Below the pieces are notes generated by a model that was not told where the DNA came from, did not search any database, and saw nothing but the letters and a program-made list of their open reading frames with translations. Positions 33,412 through 41,440 of a stretch of 64,000 nucleotides of DNA are shown piece by piece (position 1 is the first letter of the stretch; each line of letters opens with the position of its first letter). A program made the position numbers and the translations under genes. This DNA is from Moorella sp. Hama-1. Lineage in GTDB: Bacteria > Bacillota > DSM-521 > Neomoorellales > Neomoorellaceae. The DNA lies in assembly GCF_023734095.1 (NCBI RefSeq), contig NZ_AP024620.1, positions 2,476,501-2,540,500 of the forward strand, in the 5' to 3' direction.

Positions 33412-34297
33412 CCGCGGCCACCTCCCGCCGGGACGTATAGGAGATTAATTTCCGGAAGATGCCGGTTCCCAGGCGGGCCATGGTGTCCGCCAGGCGCTCG
33501 TTGCCCTGCCGCCTGGTGATAAAGCCCTGCAGCACGGAATTAATAACCGGTATTACCTCCTCCCCCGGGACAAAATCGAGCAGCCTGTCCCCCAGCCGGG
33601 GCTGGCGGCCCATCTTACCCCCGGCATAAAGGACGAAGCCCCGCCTTTCAGCCACCCAGGCGTTAGTTGGGCAGGAGGCTATGCAGGCCCCATCGCCACA
33701 GCATCGCTGCCGGTCAATGGTAACCCTGTCGGCGACAATCTTGATGGCGCCCCCCGGGCAGAGGGACTGGCAGAGGCCGCACAGGCTGCAGCGGTCGGCC
33801 ACCAGTTGCGGGTAAACGACCCCCTGCAGGCCGACATCGTTTTCCCGCGGTTTGGTGCAGGCGTTGGGGCAACCGGCGATGGCGATTTTGAACTTCGCCG
33901 GTACGTCGCGGCCAAAAAAGGCCTGATCCACCTGCCGGGCCATCTCCTGGGTATTGACTACACCATTGGGACAGACGTCCTGGCCCGGGCAGCTGACAAT
34001 ACACCTGATCCGCGGGCCGCAGGCACCGGGCAACAGCTGCAACCTTTTTATTGCAGCGATCAATTCCTGGTAATCAGCCAGCCTGACGCCGGGTATTTCT
34101 ACCCCCTGGCGGGTGGTCAGGTGCACCTCACCCCGGCCGTATTTTTTGGCCAGCAGGGCGATATTTTCTAGATCCTTGCTCGTCAAGTGGCCGCCGATAC
34201 TGCGTAGCCGCATAATAAAGAGGTCAGGACCCTGTTGCCGGATAAAACCGCCCTTCTTCAGTTCGCTAAAATTGACATTCTTATAACCGAGACTCAT
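33398..34297 (-). CDS. Siroheme sulfite/nitrite reductase-type protein with ferredoxin domain
   Basis: 299 residues. A short siroheme-reductase module (GEVHLTTRQGVEIPGV; CGPRIRCIVSCPGQDVC and GCPNACTKP providing the C-x5-C..C-x3-C set for the siroheme-coupled [4Fe-4S] cluster) followed by two ferredoxin-type clusters (CSLCGLCQSLCP and CCGDGACIASCP). This resembles the small anaerobic reductases of the AsrC/dissimilatory-like group. It would reduce sulfite to sulfide in the cytoplasm using ferredoxin. Encoded between MoeB-like and TusA-like genes with 4- and 14-base overlaps, which makes a sulfur-assimilation or sulfur-relay role likely. Confidence 0.85.
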   Translation of the reverse strand: MSLGYKNVNFSELKKGGFIRQQGPDLFIMRLRSIGGHLTSKDLENIALLAKKYGRGEVHLTTRQGVEIPGVRLADYQELIAAIKRLQLLPGACGPRIRCIVSCPGQDVCPNGVVNTQEMARQVDQAFFGRDVPAKFKIAIAGCPNACTKPRENDVGLQGVVYPQLVADRCSLCGLCQSLCPGGAIKIVADRVTIDRQRCCGDGACIASCPTNAWVAERRGFVLYAGGKMGRQPRLGDRLLDFVPGEEVIPVINSVLQGFITRRQGNERLADTMARLGTGIFRKLISYTSRREVAAGGRD

Positions 34298-35115
34298 ACT
34301 TCATCTTCACCTGCCGCCTTTGTTTGGCAGACAAGGGTATACTCCTCCAGCTCGCGGATGCGGGGGTTATCGCCGCAGACGGGGCACTTACTGTTACGCT
34401 CGGCCTTAATCTCCCGGAAACGCATCTCCAGGGCATTATAAATCAGCAGCCGGCCGGTCAGGGTTTCCCCTGTCTCCAGCAAAATCTTCAGGACCTCGGC
34501 GGCCTGGATGCAGCCGATGATGCCGGGTACCGGGCCGACTACCCCGGCCTCCTGGCAACTCGGCACGGACCCCGGCGGTGGCGGGTCGGGAAAGATACAA
34601 CGGTAGCAGGGTCCCTGGCCGGGTTTGATGGTCATGACCAGCCCGTCCCACTGTAAAACCCCGCCTTCCACCAGGGTTTTGCCCGTCATGACACAGGCGT
34701 CATTGAGCAGGTAACGGGTGGGAAAGTTATCGACGCCGTCAACGATCACGTCATAGTCCCGGATTATGTCGAGGATATTATCTTTACCCAACCGCAGCTC
34801 ATAGGTATTGATGGATAGCGCTGGATTTAAGGCCAGGAGGGTTTCCCGGGCGGATGCCGCCTTGGGTTGTCCTACTCGAGCGGTACTGTGGAGAATCTGG
34901 CGCTGCAGGTTGGACAGGTCGACGCGATCGCTATCGATAATCCCCAGGGTGCCGACGCCGGCGGCGGCCAGGTAGTAGGCTACCGGCGAACCCAGCCCAC
35001 CGGCGCCGACGATCAGGACTTTGCCTTTTTTCAGCCTTTCCTGACCGCGACCGCCGATATTCTTCAGGATAAGCTGCCGGCTATAGCGCTCTATCTCTTC
35101 ATTCGATAGGGCCAT
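34294..35115 (-). CDS. MoeB/ThiF/HesA-family E1-like adenylyltransferase
   Basis: 273 residues: nucleotide-binding GAGGLGSPVAYYLAAAGVG and DSDRVDLSNLQRQ (about residues 36-75), zinc-binding CYRC (about 170) and CPVC (about 255). It adenylates the C-terminal Gly-Gly of a ThiS/MoaD-type carrier so it can accept sulfur. No such carrier is encoded in this operon; a MoaD-type protein is encoded at 54138-54446. First gene of the MoeB-reductase-TusA operon, downstream of a clear promoter module. Confidence 0.88.
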   Translation of the reverse strand: MALSNEEIERYSRQLILKNIGGRGQERLKKGKVLIVGAGGLGSPVAYYLAAAGVGTLGIIDSDRVDLSNLQRQILHSTARVGQPKAASARETLLALNPALSINTYELRLGKDNILDIIRDYDVIVDGVDNFPTRYLLNDACVMTGKTLVEGGVLQWDGLVMTIKPGQGPCYRCIFPDPPPPGSVPSCQEAGVVGPVPGIIGCIQAAEVLKILLETGETLTGRLLIYNALEMRFREIKAERNSKCPVCGDNPRIRELEEYTLVCQTKAAGEDEV

Positions 35116-35134
35116 CCTTCAACCTCCAATCTTG

Positions 35135-35186
35135 ACTAAGTTTATCGGTTTACATAAATTATAACGGGAACTGGCATTCAGGTCAA
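35135..35186 (-). promoter_or_regulatory. Promoter-operator module of the sulfite reductase operon
   Basis: On the minus strand: -35 TTGACC (35186-35181), 17-base spacer, -10 TATAAT (35163-35158), two bases, then ATGTAAACCGATAAACTTAGT (21 bases at 35155-35135, key parts AAACCGATAAAC). The same arrangement with the same spacings occurs at 37993-38044. The shared block covers the expected start of transcription, the place for a repressor. Confidence 0.75.
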
Positions 35187-35232
35187 GAATAAGTCTTCTT
35201 ATGAAGTTGGTATTAATCCTGCAGGCCGACTT

Positions 35233-35253
35233 GGAGGAGCCCCTCATGGGGGC
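35233..35253. repeat. 21-bp direct repeat, left of copy 3
   Basis: Identical over 21 bases (GGAGGAGCCCCTCATGG...) to 35588-35608. The two flank repeat copy 3 in direct order, 355 bp apart. Confidence 0.75.
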
Positions 35254-35296
35254 TGACGCTCCCACCACGAAGATATGAAAATACTGGTTGAGTAGA

Positions 35297-35536
35297 GGGC
35301 TGGCGGGTACAGGCGGAGGGCGACTTGGTTTGAGGCGCTAGCAAACTCAGCGAAGCCGAAGCGAGGCGGCGGTGAACGGGATGGGGATCGGAACGTAAAT
35401 TGAGGAACGAAGAGTTCCGCTCCCCGCTGCGCTTATTCAAAGGGATAAAGTGGAGCCACCCCCGCCGCCGAGGAAGGCTGAGCGCATAGTTTGCTCGCCG
35501 AGAACCACGGAGCCTGGAGACCTGTACCGCCAGCCC
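35297..35536 (-). repeat. Structured intergenic repeat, copy 3
   Basis: Reverse orientation relative to copies 1 and 2. Ends GGGCTGGCGGGTACAGG and CCTGTACCGCCAGCCC pair; the inner helix GGTTT..GGCG..GCAAAC with GTTTGC..CGCC..GAACC is intact. It resembles copy 1 most closely, including about 60 bases of flank on its left. It lies 3' of the truncated sensor kinase gene. Confidence 0.85.
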
Positions 35537-35587
35537 CCGAGCCAAATACTTACCACAAGAATCCATTTTTGCCAGAACCTTATTTTC

Positions 35588-35608
35588 GGAGGAGCCCCTC
35601 ATGGGGGC
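35588..35608. repeat. 21-bp direct repeat, right of copy 3
   Basis: Second copy of the direct repeat described at 35233-35253. It ends about 40 bp from the point where the kinase gene loses homology to its family. Confidence 0.75.
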
Positions 35609-35647
35609 AAACTCCACCAGCGAACGGGAGAAATGAGAGGTAAGGCT

Positions 35648-37225
35648 TTAATCTGAAACTGGCGCAGCCAGTTTCGACAAGCCTCCCACCCCGGTCCGGT
35701 TAGCGGCAATGATGATTTTACCCCCCGCCGGTGTATGATGGCGGGCGTTGTCCAGGAGGTTGATCATTATTTGTTCCAGGCGGCCGGCGTCCCCTTTTAT
35801 TAACGGTAAAGAAGGGGCTATCTCCGTTGCTAAGCTTAAATTTTGTTCTGCCAGCAAAGGTTGGTATTTCCGGGCCACTCCGGTCAATAGTTCACCCATA
35901 TCAATAGTAGCCAGATCCAGGGTCAGATGCCCCGCAGCCATTTTATTCAGGTCAAAGAGATCCTCGATCAGCCGCCGCAAACGCCTGGCCTCGGCCAGGA
36001 TAATCCCCGTATATTCCTGGCGTTCTTTTTCGCCAGCGGCCATACCATCAGTCAGGGCTTCCGCATACCCCTGGATAAAGCTTAGCGGTGTCCGCAGTTC
36101 ATGGGAGACGCTGGCTAAAAATTCCCGTCGTAGCTGATCCAGTTGTTTCTGCCGGGTTACATCCTGGAGGATAGCCACGGCGGCCTGGCTCCTGGTTTCT
36201 TCACCCGGTAAAGGAGCAGCCCTGACGGCAATGACCTGTTGCCCCCACTTGATTTCCCCCGTTGTCCCTTCACCCGCTACGGCAGCCTGCAAGGGCGCCA
36301 TTAAGGCGGCCGGTAGCGACGTTCCCGGTACCAGCTCTAGGTCGAAGAGCTTTTCCGCCTGCGGGTTGGAAAAAAAGACCCGCACGTTAAGTTCAAAGGC
36401 CAGGACGCCATCAGTTATACCCCTGACCACCCGGTTGAGTTTCTCTTTCTCCCGTGAGAGGGCAGTTATACTATGCGCTAGTTCGGCGGACAAGTGGTTA
36501 AAACTCCTGGCCAGCCGGCCAATCTCATCTTCTGACGTTACGGGGACACGGCCACTGAAGTCGCCCCGGGCCATTTTGAGGGCGATCAAGTGCATCTGTT
36601 TCAAGGGCCGGGTTACCCGGCGGGCGGCAAAAAGGGCCAGGATGGTGGCCAGCAGCACGGCCCCCAGGCCGGCATACAGGATCAGGCGGTCAACGGCCGC
36701 CATGGCGGCACTGAGGGAAGCCTGGGGAGCAAAAAGAATCACTGCTCCGGTAACGGCCGTATCGACCCTGACCGGTACGGCCACCGTCAGCATATCAGCC
36801 TTGAAAGTTTCCTGGTAGCCGCGCTTTATCACATTGGTACCCTGGAGGACCTGCTCAATATCAGCATCATTTAAGTGCATACCGGTTGTCGGCATGTGCA
36901 TACTGCTATGGCCCCCCATATGCTCCATACCCATACCGGCACCGTTGCTGCTGCAGGAAATAACTTCTCCCCTGCGATCAATAAACATGACCCCGGTATC
37001 AGCCAGTTTACCCAGGATTTCAGCTTGCGCGGCCAGGTTGCCATTATCATTATTCGCCAGACTATGGGCCAGCATCTCGCCCCTGGCCAGCATCGTTTCC
37101 ACCTGTTGCCGGTAGTAATAACTTTCTAACAAATGGTGCAGGGAAAAGCCTACCGTCAAGAGACTTATAACGACCAGGGATACCAGGAGCAGCCATAACC
37201 GGGCCGTGATGCTTTGCCGTATCAT
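35648..37225 (-). CDS. Sensor histidine kinase with Met/His-rich sensor loop, C-terminally truncated
   Basis: 525 residues: membrane helices at about 9-30 and 178-200 enclosing an extracellular sensor domain, HAMP, PAS (about 275-370), HisKA with SVSHELRTPL, and the start of the HATPase domain with N-box INLLDNARHH. The domain stops there: DxGxG, F-box and GxGLGL are missing, and the last residues (GLSKLAAPVSD) come from a hairpin GAAACTGGC/GCCAGTTTC (35654-35674). The sensor loop at residues 97-117 is rich in Met and His (GMGMEHMGGHSSMHM), which suggests copper or silver binding. Without the G-boxes it can hardly bind ATP, so it may be inactive or act only as a phosphatase. Overlaps the regulator gene by 4 bases. 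Confidence 0.85.
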   Translation of the reverse strand: MIRQSITARLWLLLVSLVVISLLTVGFSLHHLLESYYYRQQVETMLARGEMLAHSLANNDNGNLAAQAEILGKLADTGVMFIDRRGEVISCSSNGAGMGMEHMGGHSSMHMPTTGMHLNDADIEQVLQGTNVIKRGYQETFKADMLTVAVPVRVDTAVTGAVILFAPQASLSAAMAAVDRLILYAGLGAVLLATILALFAARRVTRPLKQMHLIALKMARGDFSGRVPVTSEDEIGRLARSFNHLSAELAHSITALSREKEKLNRVVRGITDGVLAFELNVRVFFSNPQAEKLFDLELVPGTSLPAALMAPLQAAVAGEGTTGEIKWGQQVIAVRAAPLPGEETRSQAAVAILQDVTRQKQLDQLRREFLASVSHELRTPLSFIQGYAEALTDGMAAGEKERQEYTGIILAEARRLRRLIEDLFDLNKMAAGHLTLDLATIDMGELLTGVARKYQPLLAEQNLSLATEIAPSLPLIKGDAGRLEQIMINLLDNARHHTPAGGKIIIAANRTGVGGLSKLAAPVSD

Positions 37226-37905
37226 TCCCTCACCTCAAACTTATAACCCACACCCCAGACTGTTGTTATAAAGTCATGCTCCCGGCCCAGCTTTTCCCGC
37301 AGGTTTTTAATATGGGTATCCACTGTGCGCAGGTCGCCGTAAAAATCATAACCCCATACCTTTTCCAGTATCTTTTCCCGTCCCATGACCTGCCCCGGGT
37401 GACGGGCCAGGAAAAGAAGCAGGTCAAACTCCTTGGGGGTCAGGTTTTCTACTGGTTGGCTCTGTACTTTTACCTCCCGGGCGGCGATATCGATGGTCAG
37501 TCCCGGAAAATGCAGTTGCTCTCCCCGCTTACCATCACCACCGGCCCGGCGCAGCAGGGCTTTAACCCGGGCCACCAGCTCCCGGGGGCTGAAGGGCTTG
37601 ACTACGTAATCGTCCGCCCCCAGTTCAAAACCCGCCAAACGATCCATTTCGTCACCCCGGGCTGTCAGCATGATGATGGGTAAATCCATTTTAGAGCGCA
37701 CAACTCGGGCCACACTCCAGCCGTCGCTATCGGGCATCATGAGATCCAGGATCATGAGATCAAAGTTATTTTGCTCGATCTTTTCCAGGGCCGCCCGGCC
37801 GCTGGCCGCCTCGGTTACAGCCATACCTTCTTTTTCCAGATACAGGCGCACCAGCTGGCGCAGCCCGGCTTCATCATCGACTACCAGAACGTGGGTCCTG
37901 GTCAA
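37222..37905 (-). CDS. OmpR-family response regulator
   Basis: 227 residues: receiver domain with DDEAG, phospho-acceptor Asp in LMILDLMMPDSDG, Thr in MLTARG and Lys in VVKPFSPREL, then a winged-helix DNA-binding domain (TPKEFDLLLFLARHPGQVM, GYDFYGDLRTVDTHIKNLREKLG in part). Normal length and no missing residues. First gene of the two-component operon, about 90 bases after a promoter module shared with the sulfite reductase operon, so both may answer to the same signal. Confidence 0.92.
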   Translation of the reverse strand: MTRTHVLVVDDEAGLRQLVRLYLEKEGMAVTEAASGRAALEKIEQNNFDLMILDLMMPDSDGWSVARVVRSKMDLPIIMLTARGDEMDRLAGFELGADDYVVKPFSPRELVARVKALLRRAGGDGKRGEQLHFPGLTIDIAAREVKVQSQPVENLTPKEFDLLLFLARHPGQVMGREKILEKVWGYDFYGDLRTVDTHIKNLREKLGREHDFITTVWGVGYKFEVRE

Positions 37906-37992
37906 TCTCTATACCCTCCCTGTGGATATCTAAACAAGCGTCATGGTTTCAGCTTCTTGATTGGCAAGGCCGGAGCTATGCCAAAATTTTAT

Positions 37993-38044
37993 ACTAAGTT
38001 TATCGGTTTGCATTGATTATATCAACAGCTGATCTGGAGGTCAA
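37993..38044 (-). promoter_or_regulatory. Promoter-operator module of the two-component operon
   Basis: Minus strand: -35 TTGACC (38044-38039), 17-base spacer, -10 TATAAT (38021-38016), two bases, then ATGCAAACCGATAAACTTAGT (38013-37993, described by its parts ATGCAAACC and GATAAACTTAGT). Twenty of the 21 bases equal the module at 35135. The -35 also contains the stop codon of the remnant gene upstream. Confidence 0.75.
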
Positions 38045-38229
38045 GATAAGACAAGGGCCCGGACCACCAGGTCGGTCAGCCCCTGCACCTTGACGTCAAT
38101 CCCGTAGTGCTTCATTACTACCGGCAGTTGCGCCTTACAGATGGCGCAGGGGGCGCAGAGAATGGCCTGATCTGGGCCTTCCTTTATAATCCCCAAGGTG
38201 AATAATAAATTGATGGCGTGAATACCGCC
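38041..38229 (-). pseudogene. C-terminal fragment of a CCG-domain (HdrB-like) iron-sulfur protein
   Basis: About 60 codons in frame reading IHAINLLFTLGIIKEGPDQA, then ILCAPCAICKAQLPVVMKHYG and a stop. CxPCAxCK is typical of the CCG domain in HdrB/GlpC/DsrK-type proteins, which carry special [4Fe-4S] clusters. The remaining, larger N-terminal part is absent; the region 38230-38400 shows no continuation. Its end overlaps the promoter of the two-component operon. The family assignment is moderate. Confidence 0.5.
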
Positions 38230-38407
38230 AGTGTGACCGGGGCTTCCCGGCCATTTTTTTGTTTTACTGGTATTGTTATCCCCCGGACAAATAGGCTAAA
38301 ATAGGTAGAGATCGGAAAAGCACCTGTCCCAAGTAGTTTAGTTACGCCCGGCTGCCATGTCGGGCGGGGACTGAAATAACAAAAAATAAACTAGGGGGCC
38401 ATACCTG

Positions 38408-39313
38408 ATGAGCTTGCTCGAATCCTCTGGACGGGCCGGGGCGCTGACGTCCCGTTTCTTCTGGCGTTACCTTTTCTTGAGCCTGCGGCCGAAGCAGTGG
38501 ACGAAGAATGCCTTTGTCTTTGCCGCCATCCTCTTTTCCCGCCACCTGCTGGACCCCCCCCTGCTAGTGCGAACCATCCAGGTGTTCATTATCTTCTGCC
38601 TCCTGTCCGGCAGCACCTACCTGGTGAACGACCTGGTGGACCGGGAAAGGGATCGCCTCCATCCCCGTAAGAAACACCGGCCGATTGCGGCCGGCCTGCT
38701 GGCCCCCCTGCCGGCCACCGTGGCCGCCGTGATCGCCCTGGCCGGTAGCCTTTCCTGGGCCTTCACCCTGAGCTGGCAGATCGGCCTGATCAGCCTGGTC
38801 TACGCCATCCAAACCCTGGCTTACTCTTTTTATCTTAAAGATATGGTGATTATTGACGTCTTTGTGGTGGCCCTGGGCTTCGTTTTACGGGTAGCGGTCG
38901 GGGCGGCGGCCATTATGGTGCCGGTTTCAGCCTGGCTCTTCATCGCTGTAATCCTCCTGGCCCTTTTCCTGGCCCTGTGCAAACGCCGTAACGAACTCAT
39001 TTCCCTGGACAACGCCGCTGCCTGCCGCGGCATTCTGGCCGAGTATTCGGTAGGCCTCCTGGACCAGATGATTGCCACCGTTACCTCGGCCACCGTCGTC
39101 GTCTATGCCATCTACACCTTCATTGGTGCCCAGAGTACTTACCTGATGTACACCGTCCCCCTGGTCCTCTTCGGCATCTACCGCTACCTCTACCTGACTT
39201 ATCGCTGTCAAGGAGGTGGGGAGCCGGAAAGCCTGGTCCTGAGGGACAAACCCCTGGCGGCAACCATCCTGCTCTGGGCCGCCAGCTGTTTTGTTATCTT
39301 GTACTGGCTTTAA
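38408..39313 (+). CDS. UbiA-family prenyltransferase, DPPR-synthase-like
   Basis: 301 residues with about eight membrane helices. LRPKQWTKNAFVFA at the N-terminus, the Asp-rich NDLVDRERDRLHPRKKHRPIA block (about 77-97, shown in part: NDLVDRERDRLHP) and DVFVVALGFVLR are typical of decaprenyl-phosphate phosphoribosyltransferases. Those enzymes join phosphoribose to a polyprenyl phosphate, giving a lipid-linked sugar donor. The next gene, 2 bases on, encodes a GT-C glycosyltransferase that could use such a donor. ATG preceded by AGGGGG. Confidence 0.85.
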   Translation: MSLLESSGRAGALTSRFFWRYLFLSLRPKQWTKNAFVFAAILFSRHLLDPPLLVRTIQVFIIFCLLSGSTYLVNDLVDRERDRLHPRKKHRPIAAGLLAPLPATVAAVIALAGSLSWAFTLSWQIGLISLVYAIQTLAYSFYLKDMVIIDVFVVALGFVLRVAVGAAAIMVPVSAWLFIAVILLALFLALCKRRNELISLDNAAACRGILAEYSVGLLDQMIATVTSATVVVYAIYTFIGAQSTYLMYTVPLVLFGIYRYLYLTYRCQGGGEPESLVLRDKPLAATILLWAASCFVILYWL

Positions 39314-39315
39314 TC

Positions 39316-41427
39316 GTGGGGTTGTTTAACCTGGCCTGGTTAACCTTTCTGAGCGGCAATTTAATCGTTATCTTGACGGCTTTTCTCCTGACCCGCAGGC
39401 GGGGACTGGCACCGGCCGAGGGCCTGCTGGCTATGTTCGTCATGGCTGTGGCGCAAATTACCGGTACCATGCTCCTGGCCGGTACCATCCTGCGCCTGAC
39501 AATCGGTTGGTTACTAGGCCTGAATGTGGTCCTGTTGGCAGCTGCCTACATCCGGAACAGCTTACTCACGACCCCGGGACGGGAGTCCCGGGGTCGTGAG
39601 TCCCGGCCGCGGCTGGACGCCGGCTGGGCCAGCAACTTTCGGGCCAAACTCCTCCTCTTCCTGGCCGTCCTGGAAACGGCCTGGCTTATCTTTTTAGGCT
39701 ACCTTCTGCCACCCTATGCCTGGGACAGCCTCTATTATCACCTCACGGCGGCAGCCACCTGGCTCCAGGCGGGCCGGATCGTCCTCAGCCCCTACACCCT
39801 CTGGGCCAACGTCTACCCCATGAACACGGAGCTCCTCTTTGCCTGGAACCTGCTCCTGGCCGGTAGCGACCTGCTGGTTGACCTGACCCAGCTGCCCTTT
39901 GCTTTGGCCGGGGGTCTGGCCGTCTACGCCCTGGGCCGGCAGGCAGGCTTAAAACAGGCCGGCAGCGCCGTGGCCGGGGCCCTCTTTTTCCTGACCCCCA
40001 TCGTCCTGATCCAGAGCAAGACCTGCTACGTAGATGTGGCCTTCGCCGCCATGTTCCTGGTGGGTTATTACTTTGCCTGGCGCTACTACCATTCCCCGCG
40101 CCGGGGCTATTTGCTCCAAACCGCCCTGGCTGCCGGCCTGGCTACAGGTATGAAGGCCTCGGCCGCGCCCTATGTGGCTGTTATCTTCGCTATAGTCATC
40201 GCCGGCGAATGGCGGGCCGGCCAGGAAGATGGCCGTTCCGCATGGCGCCGGATGTTGATCAGCGCGGCTATCTTTGCCGGGGCTATCCTCCTGTGGGGCG
40301 GCTTCTGGTACCTGCGCAACTGGCTGGCCTATGGTAATCCGCTTTATCCCTTCACCATGAAAGTCCTGGGCCATACCCTCTGGCCGGGGGAGGGCAGCGT
40401 CGCCGGTCTGGTGATGGTTAACAATACGCCTCGGGAGCTGGTGGGCTTACCCGCCTGGCAGCAGCTGTGGCGTTCCTGGGCCGAGACCGTCGCTCCTTAT
40501 ACCTTTGACCAGCGCCTGGGAGGCTTCGGACCCCAGTGGCTCTACCTGGAACTGCCGGCCCTGGCCCTGGTCCTGCTTCTATCCATGGTCCATGGCGGCC
40601 AGAAACTGCTGCTATTTTTCCATGGCAGGGGATATTTAGCGCCCTTATACCGGGGTGTCAAGGAACCACCAGCCGTGGGTCAGGGCGCCTGGGAGCTGCC
40701 ATCCTTACCGGGAAATGCCCGGGGGCTCCAGCCCGTGTCCCGGGGCCCCGGGCGCGGGCTGTTCCAGGATAGACACCCCTGCCGCCAGGCGGCGCCAGCA
40801 AAGGATGCCAATGGTAAAGGGCGTTATCTTCAAGACAGCTGCCACCTCGTGCCCCTCCTCCTGCCCCTTATCCTCCTCTTCTGGCTGCAGCCTGCCAACT
40901 GGTGGACCAGGTATACTATCTTCATCGTCGCTGCCGGGGCCTTAAGCCTGGCTTACCTGGAGGAACGCCTGCCCCGTTTCTGGGCCCGACCCCTGCGGGT
41001 CGCCACCCTGTCCCTGGTCCTCATTTCCCTAGCCGGCAGTCTGACCCACGGTTACTTTACCCCCGGGGTGATAGCTCGCTTTCTGGCCCTGCCCCCGGAA
41101 AAGCGCACCTTCTTCCAGTTGACCCCCTGGGGCGATGAACTGGCCTGGGTCGACCTGGTCCCGCCAGGTTCGCGGATTGCTTACACGGAAACGGGCTTCC
41201 CCTACCTCCTCTTCGGCCCGCGCCTGGAAAACCGGGTCTACCTGCTCCGCGCCCCTTCAGAAGAGGAGATGCTGCGCCAGCTCCGGGAGAATGGCAGCCA
41301 GTACTTCCTGACCCGTACTACTTCATCTTACTATCGTTGGGCGCAAAATAACCCGCAACTATTAGAACCCTTCTTTAGATTCGGTGATTATGTAACCTAC
41401 AAGGTGAAAACTGCTTTGCAAATGTAG
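39316..41427 (+). CDS. GT-C membrane glycosyltransferase (PMT/ArnT-like)
   Basis: 703 residues with about eleven hydrophobic helices and a soluble C-terminal part. The first external loop holds the expected acidic motif (PPYAWDSLYYHLTAA, about 134-148) of polyprenyl-phosphate-sugar-dependent GT-C enzymes. Two oddities: residues about 83-95 are encoded by a perfect 17-bp-arm hairpin, and residues about 440-515 form a hydrophilic Gly/Pro/Arg-rich stretch between two helices that looks like an in-frame insertion. GTG start directly after the UbiA-type gene. Probably decorates a cell-surface polymer or protein with the sugar made available by its neighbour. Confidence 0.8.
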   Translation: MGLFNLAWLTFLSGNLIVILTAFLLTRRRGLAPAEGLLAMFVMAVAQITGTMLLAGTILRLTIGWLLGLNVVLLAAAYIRNSLLTTPGRESRGRESRPRLDAGWASNFRAKLLLFLAVLETAWLIFLGYLLPPYAWDSLYYHLTAAATWLQAGRIVLSPYTLWANVYPMNTELLFAWNLLLAGSDLLVDLTQLPFALAGGLAVYALGRQAGLKQAGSAVAGALFFLTPIVLIQSKTCYVDVAFAAMFLVGYYFAWRYYHSPRRGYLLQTALAAGLATGMKASAAPYVAVIFAIVIAGEWRAGQEDGRSAWRRMLISAAIFAGAILLWGGFWYLRNWLAYGNPLYPFTMKVLGHTLWPGEGSVAGLVMVNNTPRELVGLPAWQQLWRSWAETVAPYTFDQRLGGFGPQWLYLELPALALVLLLSMVHGGQKLLLFFHGRGYLAPLYRGVKEPPAVGQGAWELPSLPGNARGLQPVSRGPGRGLFQDRHPCRQAAPAKDANGKGRYLQDSCHLVPLLLPLILLFWLQPANWWTRYTIFIVAAGALSLAYLEERLPRFWARPLRVATLSLVLISLAGSLTHGYFTPGVIARFLALPPEKRTFFQLTPWGDELAWVDLVPPGSRIAYTETGFPYLLFGPRLENRVYLLRAPSEEEMLRQLRENGSQYFLTRTTSSYYRWAQNNPQLLEPFFRFGDYVTYKVKTALQM
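39564..39601. repeat. Perfect 17-bp inverted repeat inside a coding sequence
   Basis: ACTCACGACCCCGGGAC (39564-39580), loop GGGA, and its exact complement (39585-39601). It adds Arg/Ser/Gly-rich residues to a loop of the glycosyltransferase without breaking the frame. Such hairpins in genes are typical of small palindromic insertion elements. Confidence 0.85.
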
Positions 41428-41440
41428 GCTGAGGGAAGGA

